A program made the position numbers and the translations under genes. Of a stretch of 24,618 bases of DNA, positions 7,351 through 18,300 are shown one piece after another. This DNA comes from CAMBDR01 sp046597185 (lineage in GTDB: Bacteria; Pseudomonadota; Gammaproteobacteria; Burkholderiales; Burkholderiaceae_D), in assembly GCA_046597185.1 (NCBI GenBank), contig JBKJLF010000859.1, positions 1 to 24,618 of the forward strand. The letters are read 5' to 3'. Each line of letters begins with the position of its first letter. Position 1 is the stretch's first letter. Under the pieces are notes generated by a model that worked only from the letters and a program-made list of their open reading frames with translations, did no database searches and was not told where the DNA came from.

Positions 7351-9321
7351 ATGAATGGTACAATTTTCAATCCCCGCGAATGGAGTGTTGGTGCCAAACT
7401 ATCGATTTTCATGTTTCTGCTGACGGCACTGGTTTTCACCCTGTTCACCTTGGCCATTGGCCACTTTAGCGCCAAACTCATCGAAACCGAATCGATTCAC
7501 GAAGTTCAGGAAAAAACCACACTTGTTGTGGATATGATCGATACCTTCAACGTCAATTTACAACAGGAGGTGGCGATCAAAGCCAAGGTTTTTCGCGCCT
7601 TTCTTTCCGATAATGTCACACTCGACCTGGGCAAAACGGTCGAGATTGCAGGCAAAGCTGTGCCCGTACTAAAAAATGGCGATGCCGATATGAATCTCGA
7701 TTTTACCCTGCCCGATAAATTCACCGCCCTCACCCAGGTTACCGCAACCGTATTTGTCAAAAGTGGCGATGATTTTGTCCGCATCAGCACCTCGCTCAAA
7801 AAAGAAGATGGCTCGCGTGCAGTAGGCACGGCACTCGACCGCGCCCACCCCGGCTATGCGCGCCTGATGGCGGGTGAGTCGTATTCGGGCATGGCGATTT
7901 TATTTGGCAAACAATTTATGACGAAATATGATCCGATTAAAGATACACAAGGCAAAGTGATCGGTGCATCGTATGTGGGGGCAGACTTCAGTAATCAAGT
8001 CAAGGTCTTTAAAGACAAAATTCGCGCCATGAAAATCGGCAAGACCGGTTATTTTTTCGCTTTAAATGCAAAAGCAGGGCCAGACTATGGCGTGCTCACG
8101 CTGCACCCGACTCAGGAAGGTAAAAATATTCTGGAAGCCAAAGACGGTGATGGCCGATTATTTGTACGCGAAATGCTGGAGAAAAAGGTGGGCTTGATCC
8201 GCTACCCATGGCTCAATAAAGAAGCGGGCGAAACCACGCCACGCGAAAAAATCAGCGCCTACGCCCATATCAAGGGCTGGAACTGGGTCATCGGCGGTGG
8301 TACTTATCTTGATGAAATTACCGAAGAAGCCAACGCCTTGCGCCTGCGTTTCAGCGTGATCGGGCTGGTCATGGTCTTGCTGATGGCAGGCTTGATGTAT
8401 CCCATCATTCACCGCACCATTAGCGTGCCACTGGGGCAGGCCACTGCGGCCGCCATTCAACTCGCAACGGGTGATCTGTCCACTTCGGTCGATAGCGATG
8501 GGCATGATGAAATTGGCCGCTTATTGCATGCGATGAATGGTATCGGCCACGAATTATCGAGCGTGGTCAATAAGGTGCGCCATGGCACCGATGCCATTGC
8601 CGACGCGGCGGCACAAATTGCACAGGGCAATAGCAGCTTGTCGGCACGCAGCGAAGCGCAAGCCAGTTCGCTGGAAGAAACCGCTTCCTCCATGGAGGAA
8701 TTAACCGCCACGGTCAGGCAAAATGCCGATAGTGCCGATCAAGCCAATGAATTGGTGCGCGGGGCGTCACAAGTGGCAAGCCGGGGTGGGCAAATGGTGA
8801 GCCAGGTAATGAATACGATGGATTTGATTGATGCCAGCTCGCGCAAAATTGTCGATATTATTGGCGTCATTGATGGGATTGCCTTCCAGACCAATATTCT
8901 GGCCTTGAATGCGGCAGTGGAAGCGGCACGCGCAGGTGAGCAGGGGCGCGGCTTTGCGGTGGTCGCCACCGAGGTGCGTAATTTGGCGCAACGCTCAGCC
9001 AGTGCCGCCAAAGAGATCAAGAGCCTGATTAACGATTCGGTCGAAAAAGTTCATGTGGGTAGCAAAATGGCGCATGAAGCAGGCAAAACCATGAATGAAA
9101 TCGTTGACTCGGTAAAACAGGTCGAAGCGATTATGGCAGAAATCGATACCGCCAGCCGCGAACAAGCTTCCGGTATCGAACAAGTCAATCAGGCCATTAG
9201 TCAAATGGATGAAATGACGCAGCAAAACGCCACCATGGTGGAACAGGCAACCGCTTCTGCTGATGCGATGCGTGATCAAGCCATTGAATTGTCGGAAGTG
9301 GTGCGTACCTTCAAGCTTTAG
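7351..9321 (+). CDS. methyl-accepting chemotaxis protein with Cache sensor domain
   Basis: This is a 656-residue membrane chemoreceptor. The first transmembrane helix is at residues ~15-38. A large periplasmic sensor follows (~40-325) with the Cache_3-Cache_2 look (VGTALDRAHPGYARLMAGESYSG, YDPIKDTQGKVIGASYVGADF, GKTGYFFALN, GWNWVIGGGTYLDEI). The second transmembrane helix is at ~333-352, then HAMP (~355-405), then the cytoplasmic four-helix signalling coil. The hairpin tip that binds CheA and CheW is IAFQTNILALNAAVEAARAGEQGRG (residues ~510-535, near perfect to consensus). There is no C-terminal NWETF-type pentapeptide; the protein ends VVRTFKL. The ATG at 7351 has AAAGAGG six bases upstream. 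It is monocistronic and converges with tpsA. The ligand cannot be told from sequence; Cache domains usually bind small organic acids or amino acids. Confidence 0.93.
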   Translation: MNGTIFNPREWSVGAKLSIFMFLLTALVFTLFTLAIGHFSAKLIETESIHEVQEKTTLVVDMIDTFNVNLQQEVAIKAKVFRAFLSDNVTLDLGKTVEIAGKAVPVLKNGDADMNLDFTLPDKFTALTQVTATVFVKSGDDFVRISTSLKKEDGSRAVGTALDRAHPGYARLMAGESYSGMAILFGKQFMTKYDPIKDTQGKVIGASYVGADFSNQVKVFKDKIRAMKIGKTGYFFALNAKAGPDYGVLTLHPTQEGKNILEAKDGDGRLFVREMLEKKVGLIRYPWLNKEAGETTPREKISAYAHIKGWNWVIGGGTYLDEITEEANALRLRFSVIGLVMVLLMAGLMYPIIHRTISVPLGQATAAAIQLATGDLSTSVDSDGHDEIGRLLHAMNGIGHELSSVVNKVRHGTDAIADAAAQIAQGNSSLSARSEAQASSLEETASSMEELTATVRQNADSADQANELVRGASQVASRGGQMVSQVMNTMDLIDASSRKIVDIIGVIDGIAFQTNILALNAAVEAARAGEQGRGFAVVATEVRNLAQRSASAAKEIKSLINDSVEKVHVGSKMAHEAGKTMNEIVDSVKQVEAIMAEIDTASREQASGIEQVNQAISQMDEMTQQNATMVEQATASADAMRDQAIELSEVVRTFKL

Positions 9322-9330
9322 GTTGCGGTA

Positions 9331-9372
9331 GTGGGGCAAGCTCATGCAGCGTTGCTGCTGAACTGCCCCCAC
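9331..9372. terminator. hairpin between convergent chemoreceptor and tpsA genes
   Basis: GTGGGGCA (9331-9338) pairs with TGCCCC-CAC (9364-9372) with one bulged base. An inner stem GCAGC/GCTGC (9346-9350 with 9354-9358) closes a three-base loop. It fills the 55-base gap between two convergent genes. Neither side carries a clear T-tract, so it may be a weak bidirectional terminator. Confidence 0.4.
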
Positions 9373-9376
9373 CACT

Positions 9377-12300
9377 TCAATTGCAATACAATTTCTTCAC
9401 TGGCTCGTCTTTTTTGGTTTCGGCTTCTTTTTTGACGACCTTATCATCCTTTTTCTCGTCCTTTTTCTCGTCCTTTTTCTCTTCTTTTTTCTCGTCCTTT
9501 TTCTCTGCTACCTTGGCGTCGTCCGGCTTGGCGTCGGCTGGTTTGGCGTCGGCTGGTTTGGCGTCAGCGGGTTTGGCCGTGGGTTCATAGGCGGGCGTTG
9601 GGGCTGCAACTGGCTCAGGGGCCAGTGCGGGGGTGGGGGTAGGCGCTGGGGTAGGCGCTTCATTGAGTGCCACCACCAAAGGCTTGGTCAGCCCAGGTTG
9701 GGTCTGCGCCACCTTGGTTACTACGTCCACTGTATTGTTCAAGGCTTCATTCAAGTCAGTAGTATTGTTATTGCCATTATTTGGATTCACCACCACCTGG
9801 CAGCCGGTCGCAGTCGGATTGCTCAAACAGTTGACGATATCGGGTAACACCGCCGTACAACCCGGCAAGCCAGGCGTGGCAGAACATGCTTCCAGGCTTG
9901 GCAAGACCACGCTACAACCGGGGGTGCCTGGCGTTACGGTACAGTTTGCCAGCGTTGGCAAAACCGTGCTGCAACCGGGTGTGGTTGGGGCGCTAATGCA
10001 CGCAGCCAAATTCGGCAACACCACACTACAGCCGGGCGTGGTGGGTGTGCTAACGCAACTGTCCAGGGTCGGCAAGATGGCACTACAACCGGGCGTGGTG
10101 GGCGCACTCACACAATTGGCCAGAGTCGGCAACACCACGCTGCAACCGGGCGCTTGTGGATTGCTGATGCAGCTTGTGATAGTGGGCAATACGGCACTAC
10201 AGCCGGGCGTGGTGGGTGCGCTCACGCAACTGGCCAAACTGGGCAATACCGCGCTACAGCCCGGTATGCCCGGGTTGGCACTGCAGTTGGCCAAGGTTGG
10301 TAATACCACGCTACAGCCCGGCAAACCTGGATCGGCGCTACAGTTGGCCAGCGTCGGCAAGATGACGCTGCAACCGGGCGTGGTGGGTACACTCACGCAA
10401 TTGGCCAGGGTTGGCAATACCGCGCTACAACCCGGTGCTTGCGGATTGCTGATGCAGCTTGCAACGGTGGGCAATACGGCAGCGCAACCGGGCGTGGCGG
10501 GGGCAGAAACGCAGGTCAGCAAGGTCGGCAATACCGCCGAGCAACCGGGAATGCCAGGGGTAACGGTGCAATTTTCCAGGGTTGGCAACACCGCACTGCA
10601 ACCAGGGGTGGTTGGCGCGCTGGTGCAATTGGCCAGGGTTGGCAACACCACGCTGCAACCCGGCGTGGTTGGCGCACTGGTGCAATTGGCCAGCGTTGGC
10701 AATACCACGCTACAGCCAGGGGTCGCTGGCGCAGAAATACAACTACTTAAAGCGGGCAAGACTTCATTGCAACGCGCAAGTGTCGGGTTGGTGATGCAAG
10801 AATTTAAAGTTGGTAGCGGCACATTAAGCGTCGCTTGTCGTGTCGCCTGAGGACTCACCGCACTTCCTGCCACCTCAGTAATCGCCCCCCCGGCTTGCAA
10901 GGCAACACTGCCCGTGGTACTCACTACTGCGGTGCTATTAATCAGCAAATTATCATTCGGGCCATTGCTGGCACCAGCCCTCAGGGTAATGCTGCCGCCA
11001 CCGCTGGAGGTCACGCTGCCGTCAATGGTCAACGGGCTATGGGTTTCCAACAGCGTGGCCCCGGTGCCTGCGCTCACTGGTCCAACCACCGTCATTGGCC
11101 CGGTATTTTCAATATGAATCGCACCTGCCGCATGTTGGGTCACGGCGTTCAGGGTCAGTGCGCCGGTATTGGTGATCACAATATTGCCACTGCCGCTGAT
11201 GCTACTGGCCGAGAGTTGCCCGACCTGCGTAGTCAAGCTAATGCCATTGGCAGCGTTCGCGCTCAAGCTACTACCGATCAATGGGCCAGCCCCGAAAATA
11301 CTGCCGCCTGCCGTCAGCGTCACCGCACCGCCATGCGCACTTTGCACAAAGTTGAGATTACCGTCAACCGAGTTCAAATCCAGCGTTTGCCCCGGCGCGT
11401 TGACACCAAACGAATTGACGCCGATATCCAGACTACCCTGATTTTTAAAGATCAGCCCACCCGCCGACACATCGCCCGCCAGTTTGCCCACCTGATTATT
11501 GGCACTCAAACTGACGCCACCCGCAGCGCTGACGATCAGCGCAGACGCGCTCAATGGCGCGCTCACATCCTGGGTGATACTGCCACAGGCCGCATTATTC
11601 ACGCAGCCTGCCCGCAGGCCCAACAAGCTGGCACCTGCAAGATTGAGGGGCGTGTCAATGCTCACGGTGCCAGACCCTGCAGTCAGCGAAGCGTCGCCAA
11701 TAATGATTTGCTCCGCAGCCAAATTAGTCAATTCACTGGCCAGCAATTCCAACCGCGGCCCCACACCATGGCTGGCCACGACATGGATCGGCAAACCTGG
11801 CGTCGCCGCTTGCAAGCTGAGGCTGCCAGTCACCCCCACCCCGATCGGCGTATTCGCCCCCAGCTTAATTTGATCTGCCAGCAAGTCCAGGCTACCACCC
11901 AAAACACCGATACTCAGCGCCAGCGCGGCCGAGGTATCAATCGCGTTGCCGTGCAGGGTAATGGCAGAGGAACGGACCAAGCCATTGTTGCTGACATTGA
12001 GCGTGGTCGCACTCAAATCGACCGGACCCGAGGGGGTGCGAATCGGCGCGTCGATCAGCGTGCTACTACCAACATTACTGATCCTGATCGCGCCAGAACC
12101 TAATTGTTGCACGCCATAACCATCGGTATTGACATCAATAATGCTTAAGGGGCTGCCACTGTTATTGATTTGAATATCGCCGCCGCTGGCATTGCTGGCG
12201 TGCACAAAATTGACCTGGGTCGCCAAGGGTGTGCCTGCGCCGATGCCGTTTTTGGCAGTCAAATTCAATTTACTGGCGTTGATGCTGCCACCAATATTAT

Positions 12301-15300
12301 TGATCGCCCCCAGCGGTGCATCGATCTTCACGCCAGGGTTACCCGCCACAATGGCTTGGTCAATATTCACATCACCATTACCGGCTGTCAGTGCAATCGG
12401 GCCATTCACATTCAGCGCACCGACATTCAGGCTACCCGTGGTCTGAGTAATATTTAGCGCGTTCAAGGCCAGCAAATTACCGGCTGTGCGGTTGAAACTC
12501 TGCGTAATCATGACATTGCCCGGCCCGTTGAGTGTGCCGCCGTTCTGGAAATAATCGGCCACCGTCAAGTTCTTCCCGCTCGTCAAATTGAGTACCCCGG
12601 AGCCAGACAGCTTCAAGACTTTCACCGCGAAATGGTCGCCCGCGTTGATGACGCCGCTGCCCAGTAAATCGAGGAAACCATTCGACCAATTGGATGGGTT
12701 GGCGAAACTGAGGCTACCACCGCTCACCGCCAACTTGTCATTACCCAGGAACACCACGCTCTTCACTACCTGGGAGGTTGACGCCAGGTTGATGGTGAAT
12801 TGGCTGCTGTAATCGGGCACTTGCACGTTTTCCGTGGCCAGCGGCACATGGCCAAGGCTCCAGTTATTGGCGTCTGTCCAGTTACCATTGCCGTCCACGG
12901 CCCAGACATTGGTATCGCCCTGGCTACTGGGCATGCGCAGGAAATAGCCGCCATTCGCATAATCGTTGTGGGCATTCACAAACGCGGCATGGTTGACCGT
13001 AGCAAAGCTGCCAGTGGCATTGCCGCTATAGCTTAGCAGTTGATACGATTCATCTATGGCCGGGGTAAAGCCGCCGACCGCAGCGACATTGAGCGTACCA
13101 TTCAGGTTAGCGCTGCCGCTGATAATAAATTGATCATGGTTGGTCGCACTCGGGCCAACTTCGGCATCAATCACGCCGCTGGCACTCTGGACAAAATTCC
13201 CGGTCAGCGATAAGGTGCCAATGCCTGCCGCCGCACCGGGGATGATGGTGCCATCATTGGTTAAGGTTTGCCCACCCAGATCGAGCGTGCCGTAACCGGT
13301 GATGGTGGCACTGGCATCATTCACCAACGCTGCGTTATTGGTGCGCAAGGTGGCACCGCTGGCAATGTCGATGATGCCATGGTTGGCCGCCAGCCCGGTC
13401 ACATTCAAGCTGCCCGAACTGGCCTGCAGCGTACCGTTATTGGTGATCGTGCCAAATGACAAAGCCAGCGTGCCGCCGCCGTTATCCGCACGAATCAAGC
13501 CATTATTGACCAGGGTTGCCGGGTTGGCTTGTGTCAAATACCCGCTGCCATGGAAGGTGATGCCATCTTGGATTTGTAGCGTTTGGCCGTTGACACCCAC
13601 GCCTGCGTTAAACACAGCGCCTGTCAAATGGATGCTGGCATTGCCGTTAGCCGCAATATTCTGAATGCCGGGATCAGTGAAATTCCACTGACTGTTGCCT
13701 GCATTGAGTATGACGCCGTTATCCAGGGTAAGGTCATTCTTGACCACGATGGTGCCCATGCTGAACAAGTTGTTGGCGATGGTCACGCCATCCAAAATGC
13801 CGTCATCACTGTCCAAAGCGGCATTACTACTCAGATTGGCATCTTTAATGGTCGCGCCCGGCCCCATGTTGACGCTGCCCGCAGATTGCAAGTTGAGATG
13901 CCCCGAGGTCGCCACGACCGCGCCATTACCCAGCACCAAATGATCAGCCGGATTCGTACCCGTGCCCACACGCAAGCCAATGTTTGCGCCGCCGCTTGAA
14001 ATGACACTGCCGATAAGGGTGAGTGGGTTATGTGCTTCCAACAAAATGCCGCCGGTATCCGTGCTCACTGCCCCGGCGACCGTCAGCGCACCCGCATTTT
14101 TGATGTGAATCGCACCATTGGCCTGTTGCGTCACGTTATCCAGGGTCAGCGGCCCGGAATTATTGATTAAAATATCGCCGCCCCCGCTACTGCTGGCGGC
14201 ACTGAGTTGGCCGACCTGGGTATTGAGGCTGATACCGCTGCCCACATTCAGCGCCAAGCTGTTGGCCACCACGCTTGCCGGCCCCAAAATGCTGTCGCCC
14301 GCCGTCAGCGCCACGCTTGTGGCACCCACGGTTTCATTCACGGTGATATGGCCTGTGGTCGAGGTAATAGTCAGCGCTTGATTGGGTGCGTTAATACCGC
14401 CACCAAGAAAGCCCAGATTCAAATCAATCGCATTTTTAAACATAAAACCATTGCCACTTGCACCCACCGCGCCCGCCAGATTATCGACCTGGTTATCCGC
14501 ATTCAAGGCCACGCCACCCGCGCCAAACAACAGCAAGGTTGGCACCGTAATAGGCGCACTCGTGGCCTGGGTGATGGTGCCGCAGGCAGTACCGTTATTA
14601 CAGCCCGCTTCCAGCTTCAAAGCCGTCACGCCCGCCAGATTCACAGCGGCATTGATGGTGAGCGCGCCCGAACCCATGGTGGATGAGGCGTCGCCAATCT
14701 CCAGCACGTGCGCTACGATGCCATTCAATTCGCCCGCTACCAGTTCCAACTGCGGCGCGGCGCTGGTGTTGGCGACCACGCTGATCGGTAAGGCCTGACT
14801 GGCGGGTTTCAGGCGCACCTGGCCCGCGCCCACATTGACGGGGGCATTCGTGCCAAAATGGATATGGTCGGTTTGCAACAGCAAGCTGCCGCCATTGCTG
14901 CCGACACTGCCAACTTGCGCCGCCGACAGATCAATCGAAGCCGCCTGTTGCACCGTGATGGCCGGTGCCAGCAAAGCGCCGCTACTACCCAGCATGAGTG
15001 CGCCGCCGGTTGGCACCAGATTCAAGTAGCCGTTGGCCGCATTCACATCCAGCGAGCTATTGACCACAATCGGTGTGCCATTGGTAAATACCTGCAAATT
15101 TCGCACTTGAGTCAGGTTCAAGGGATCATTGAAGATCACCCCGCCTACCCCGTTGTTATTGGTCAAACTCAGGCCGGAGCCTTTGATCGATTCCAACTCG
15201 CCAGGTGTCAAGGCCAGGTGACCAGTGGTTTTGCTCGCTTCCACCACCAGCGCCTTGCCCGAAAAAGGGCTCAGCGAAACATAACCTGTACCACTTTGCG

Positions 15301-18300
15301 CGCCGGCATCAATCGTGCCCGCCAAGGTCATGCTGTCGGCCATCAGGTTGATGCTGGTACTGGTGCCGCCATTGCCATTAATTTGAATCCGCGACCCCAC
15401 TGGCAGTACAATGCCGCCTGCACCGCTGGCAAACAAATTCACACTCGCGGCACCCGCGTCCACCAGCGCATTGCCCGAATTGGTGAAGCTCAGCGAGGGG
15501 GCGGCGATGGAAATATTGCCTGAATTCGAACGTACCAGCGCATCAATCACGGTCTGGGCACCCGTTTGAATGGTAATCTCACCGATGCCTTGCTGGAGTA
15601 CACCATAACCATCGCTCCCCATATCCGCAAGGGTTAGATTCGCACCGGCGTTATTAATCTGGATGTCGCCGCTGCTCATGTTACGCGCATGAAGAAAGTC
15701 AACTTGCGTCGCCAAAGGCGTGACTGCGCCTATCCCGTTTTGTGCCAGCAGATTCAATTTATTGCCACTCAAACTGCCGCCCGTGTTATTGATCGCGCCT
15801 TGCGGTGCTTCAATCGCCAAGGTGGCGCTGGTTGCCACAATCGCCTGATCGATATTCACATCCCCCGTATTGCTATGCAGTGCGATGGGGCCATTCACAT
15901 TCAAAGCCCCCACATTGAGCGCACCCGAGGTCTGAAAAATACTCAAGGCATTCAATCCAACCAGATTGCCTGCGGTGCGATTGAAGCTATTGGTGATCAG
16001 GGCATTGCCCGGCCCCACCACGTTACCGCCAGATTGAACATAATCCGCCACGGTCAAAGTTTTACCGCCGCTTAAATTCAGTACGCCGGAGCCGGACAAG
16101 TTCAACACCTTCACGCTCAGGTGATCACCCGCATTAACGATGCCACTGCCGAGCAAATCGAGGAAACCATTCGATAATGTGGATGCGCCGGTAAAACTAA
16201 AGCTGCCGCCACTCACCGAGAGCTTGTCATTACCCAAAAACACCACGGTCTTGGCCACTTGCGCTGACGAAGCAATGCTGATGGTGAATTGAGTACTGTA
16301 ATCGGGCACCTGGACGTTTTCATTGGCCAGCGGCACATGGCCCAGACTCCAATGGCTGGCGTCGTCCCAATTGCCACTGCCATCGAAATTCCAAATATTG
16401 AGCGTGCCACCCACTGGCATGCGCAAGATAAAGCTACCGGGTGTGCTGTAATCGACCTGGGCATTGGTAAATGCCGGGCTGTTGATCGTGCTGAAGCTGC
16501 CGATGGCGGTGCCGGTATAGGTCAGCATATTGAAGGCATCGCCGGTGGTGGGGGTAAAACCGCCGACGGCAGCCGCATTGAGCGTGCCATTCAAGGTGGC
16601 GCTGCCGCTTATGGCCAATTGATCATGCGTTGCCGCATCCGGCCCGACTTCAATATTCAAGGTGCCCGTGGCTCCCTGCGCAAAATTACCCAACAAGGTG
16701 AGCGTGCCAATGCCCACCGCCGCCCCCGGATTAATCGTACCATTATTGGTCAAGGTTTGACCGCCCAAATCCAGCGTGCCACTACCTGTTATCACTGCGC
16801 CCACATTATTGGTCAGGGGTGCATTAAACGTGTGCAGGGTTGCACCCGTGCCGATATCGATGATGCCGCTATTGTTTGCCAAACCGTTGACATTCAAATT
16901 ACCCGCACTGGCATGCAGCGTGCCGGTATTGCTGACACTCGCAAAATTCAGCGTTAAGGTCCCTGCCTGATCGGCGCGAATCACACCATTGTTCACCAGA
17001 TTCGCCGCCGAACTTTGGCTCACATTGCCTTTACCATGCACGGTGATGCCGGAATCGATTTGCAAGGTCTGCCCGTTCACCCCATAACCTGCCGTCAACG
17101 CACCATCTGCCAGATGAATGCTGGCACTCCCGGCCGAAGTAATATGCTGAACGCCTGGACTAAGGAAATACCAGGAACTGCCACCCAAATCCAGATTGCC
17201 CCCCGCCGCCAGGGTCAGGTTATTTTTGACGAAGATGGTTCCTGAACTGGACAAATTACCGCCAATTGTAACCCCGTCCAGCGTACCACCACTGCCCTCC
17301 AACATCATATTGCCAGTGACGACACCGCTTTTGATCACACCGTTGATATCCAAATGCAGCGCACCACCAAACGCGCCCATACTGCTCAGGTCGAGCGTGT
17401 TATTGGAATTGTCCAGCTTACCACTGTAATTGACCATGCCGCCAGTACGCGAGAGAGGGCCGATGTTGGCTACGGTGCTATCAAAGCCCAAATTCAGCTT
17501 GCCATTGTCGAGCACCATGGTGCCGATATTAGCCCAAGTACCCGGCCCCACCGACAAGGTGCCATCCGATACTTTTAAGGTGCCCGTATTGTTCACACCG
17601 CCCACTGTCAATGACAACTCTTTACCCGCAGTATTGGAGATAATGCTGCCAGCGTTATTGAGGGTCGTCGGGAAATTTTGCGCAATCGTGCCAAAGCCTT
17701 GCACCGTAACCTGATTATCAAACTGCAGGGTTTGCCCGGCCATATCCAACCCACCGCGAATCACGCCGCCCGCCATGGTGACCGTGGCCGCGCCACTACT
17801 GGCCAGATGTTGCGTTCCGTTGCCCAAAAAATCAAGGTAATGCGCACCAATATTCAGATTGGCGGTACTGGCCAGGGTGATGCCATTTCTGACGGTGACG
17901 TTGCCATCCAGGGTCAGGTTACCACTGATCGTTACCCCGTCCAGAATGGCGGGAGGATGGGCATGAAATGGCGTCGTATCGCTACTGAGCAGGGTGCCAT
18001 TTTTCAGGATGCCGGTAAACCCCGACAAACCACCGACACCAAAGTTGCCACTTGAGCCAATATCGAGTGTGGTGTTGCTATTGTCCAGGGTTGCGCCATA
18101 ATTGAAGCTGCCGCCGCTGCGTTCAATCATGCCGATACCAGCAGTGGTGGTACTCACATTAAAATTAAGCTTACCCGCCCCCTCAAGCACCAGCTTGCCG
18201 TTATTGGTCCAATTGGTATCACCGATGGTCATGCTGCCGTCAGTTACTTTCAAATCACCGTTATTGTTCAGGCTGCCAACTTGAATGTAAAAGTCTTTGC

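Noticed and set aside
9791..10816. CRISPR array suggested by regular ~57-bp repeats
   Set aside because: The units are contiguous, in frame, and encode a regular peptide repeat with no unique spacers.
9377..10860. CdiA-type contact-dependent toxin at the TpsA C-terminus
   Set aside because: There is no VENN motif, no compact C-terminal catalytic domain and no small immunity gene downstream. The tail is repeats and low-complexity sequence.
9633..12103. Long plus-strand open frames (405 and 422 codons) opposite the tpsA gene
   Set aside because: They mirror the repeat and low-complexity composition of tpsA on the other strand, show the same 19-residue periodicity as a shadow of the cysteine array, and lack ribosome binding sites and recognisable domains.
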